Shown here: positions 63,388-64,000 of the stretch, one piece after another
How positions within the stretch are numbered: position 1 is the first letter of the stretch
Layout of the letters: each line of letters begins with the position of its first letter
Assembly: GCF_030056815.1 (NCBI RefSeq)
Contig: NZ_JASHKR010000006.1
Span: forward strand, 1-64,000
Reading direction: 5' to 3'
DNA length: 64,000 nucleotides
Source: Rhodococcus sp. IEGM 1379
Lineage (GTDB): Bacteria; Actinomycetota; Actinomycetes; Mycobacteriales; Mycobacteriaceae
Notes under the pieces: generated by a model
Databases searched by the model: none
The model's input: the letters and a program-made list of their open reading frames with translations, nothing else
What the model was told of the DNA's origin: nothing
Program-made: the position numbers and the translations under genes

Positions 63388-64000
63388 ATGAAACGATGGA
63401 AAGCTTTCTCAGGTCAACACTTTCGAAGTCTGGCTGCGGTTCTTGCGGTCGGTGTCTTGGCACTCACCACGGCCACCGTTGCTGTTGCTGCGCCGGTCGG
63501 AGTCCCGGTCAATAATGCCGGCCACATCGCAATGTGGGGTGGAACCACCGAAAGTCAGCGTGACGGACTCCCGACCGGTGGCGGTTTCACCGCAATCGCT
63601 GCCGGTGACCATCATTCGGTGGCCTTGACGGCCGACGGTTACATCGCCGTGTGGGGCCAGAGTGTCTGGGGTGAACGTGAGAACGTGCCGACCGGTGGTG
63701 GATTCACTGCAATCGCGGCGGGAGAGGATCATGCCGTGGCACTTACCGCCGATGGTCGCGTCGCCGCCTGGGGAAGCGACGAATTCGGGCAGCAGGACGA
63801 CTTGCCGGTACGCGGCGGTTTCACCAGGATCGCTGCCGGTACCTTCCATGCTCTGGCGTTGACCCCCGAAGGCAAGATCGTGACCTGGGGAAGTAAGGAA
63901 TTCGAGCAGCGTGACGGTATCCCGACTACGGTCGGGTTCCGTGCGATTGCCGCCGGCAACTTCCATTCGGTGGCATTGACTTCCGATGGCCACGTCACCA
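63388..64000 (+). CDS. Secreted RCC1-like beta-propeller protein (5' part, runs off the window)
   Basis: From ATG 63388 a frame without stop continues to the window end (204 codons seen). A Sec signal peptide (SLAAVLAVGVLALTTATVAV, cleavage near VAVAA-PVG) is followed by repeats of about 47-50 residues of the form FTAIAAGDHHSVALTADGYI then AVWG. Four repeats are visible (starting near codons 69, 117, 165 and, less perfectly, 42). The pattern resembles RCC1 propellers. Such proteins in actinobacteria are surface or secreted, with unknown partners. The DNA repeats are diverged, so the array is old. Confidence 0.85.
   Translation, partial: MKRWKAFSGQHFRSLAAVLAVGVLALTTATVAVAAPVGVPVNNAGHIAMWGGTTESQRDGLPTGGGFTAIAAGDHHSVALTADGYIAVWGQSVWGERENVPTGGGFTAIAAGEDHAVALTADGRVAAWGSDEFGQQDDLPVRGGFTRIAAGTFHALALTPEGKIVTWGSKEFEQRDGIPTTVGFRAIAAGNFHSVALTSDGHVT

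Overview
This window looks like a chromosomal segment of a mycolic-acid actinomycete, most likely a Rhodococcus of the erythropolis type. Codon use is GC-rich and GTG starts with 1-4 base gene overlaps are common. Gene order follows a mycobacterial backbone that I recall as Rv3416-Rv3409c, Rv3396c-Rv3394c, Rv3391, Rv3370c, Rv3366, Rv3361c and Rv3356c-Rv3355c, here interleaved with Rhodococcus-type accessory genes. The genus is an inference from family resemblance; no search was run. No rRNA, tRNA, CRISPR array, transposase or phage gene was seen.

Layout. (1) 0.1-10.7 kb: whiB3, a conserved hypothetical gene, sigD and its anti-sigma gene rsdA, a DUF5319 gene, and the guanine block guaB2, guaB3, choD-like and guaA, punctuated by strong hairpin terminators. 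(2) 10.7-14.4 kb: a PspC/LiaF-like membrane protein divergent from a PspC-histidine kinase and a LuxR-type regulator (an EsrISR-like envelope-stress system). Twin inverted repeats lie between them. (3) 14.4-26.7 kb: two MFS exporters; a vanY-like, PAP2, response regulator and kinase operon; an HxlR regulator with a methyltransferase and a BBE-type oxidase; a scar of three broken gene pieces; and a Ser/Thr kinase. (4) 26.8-39.1 kb: SOS-controlled imuA'-imuB, hydrolases, a Tat-exported sulfatase, an R2-like ligand-binding oxidase, a decayed DUF222/HNH gene, small genes and the acyl-CoA reductase acrA1. (5) 39.1-48.7 kb: an MMPL transporter; a cobalamin-riboswitch operon (BtuF/C/D-like plus a FhuF-like 2Fe-2S protein); and dnaE2 behind a perfect LexA box. 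(6) 49.3-56.1 kb: a 1357-residue NRPS-like synthetase (adenylation, carrier, then membrane and hexapeptide-repeat terminal region as in epsilon-poly-lysine synthetase), coupled to a BPL_N protein and an HGSNAT/DUF418-like acyltransferase, with a Tat-exported BPL_N paralogue facing it. (7) 56.2-64.0 kb: rhodanese, TDT transporter and LysR pair, trmL, a DUF2510/excalibur protein, mfpA, an AAC(6')-like GNAT, folD, a DUF3017 gene, a broken SNF2 helicase, and the start of a secreted RCC1-like propeller protein.

How the parts relate. guaB2 and guaA supply GMP. ImuA', ImuB and DnaE2 form the SOS mutasome although the two loci lie about 16 kb apart. Two separate two-component circuits sit beside cell-envelope genes. 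The most promising undescribed system is the 49.3-56.1 kb cluster, which has the architecture of a membrane-bound amino-acid polymerase or ligase with dedicated accessory proteins. The second is the riboswitch operon, which pairs B12 uptake with a FhuF-type reductase.
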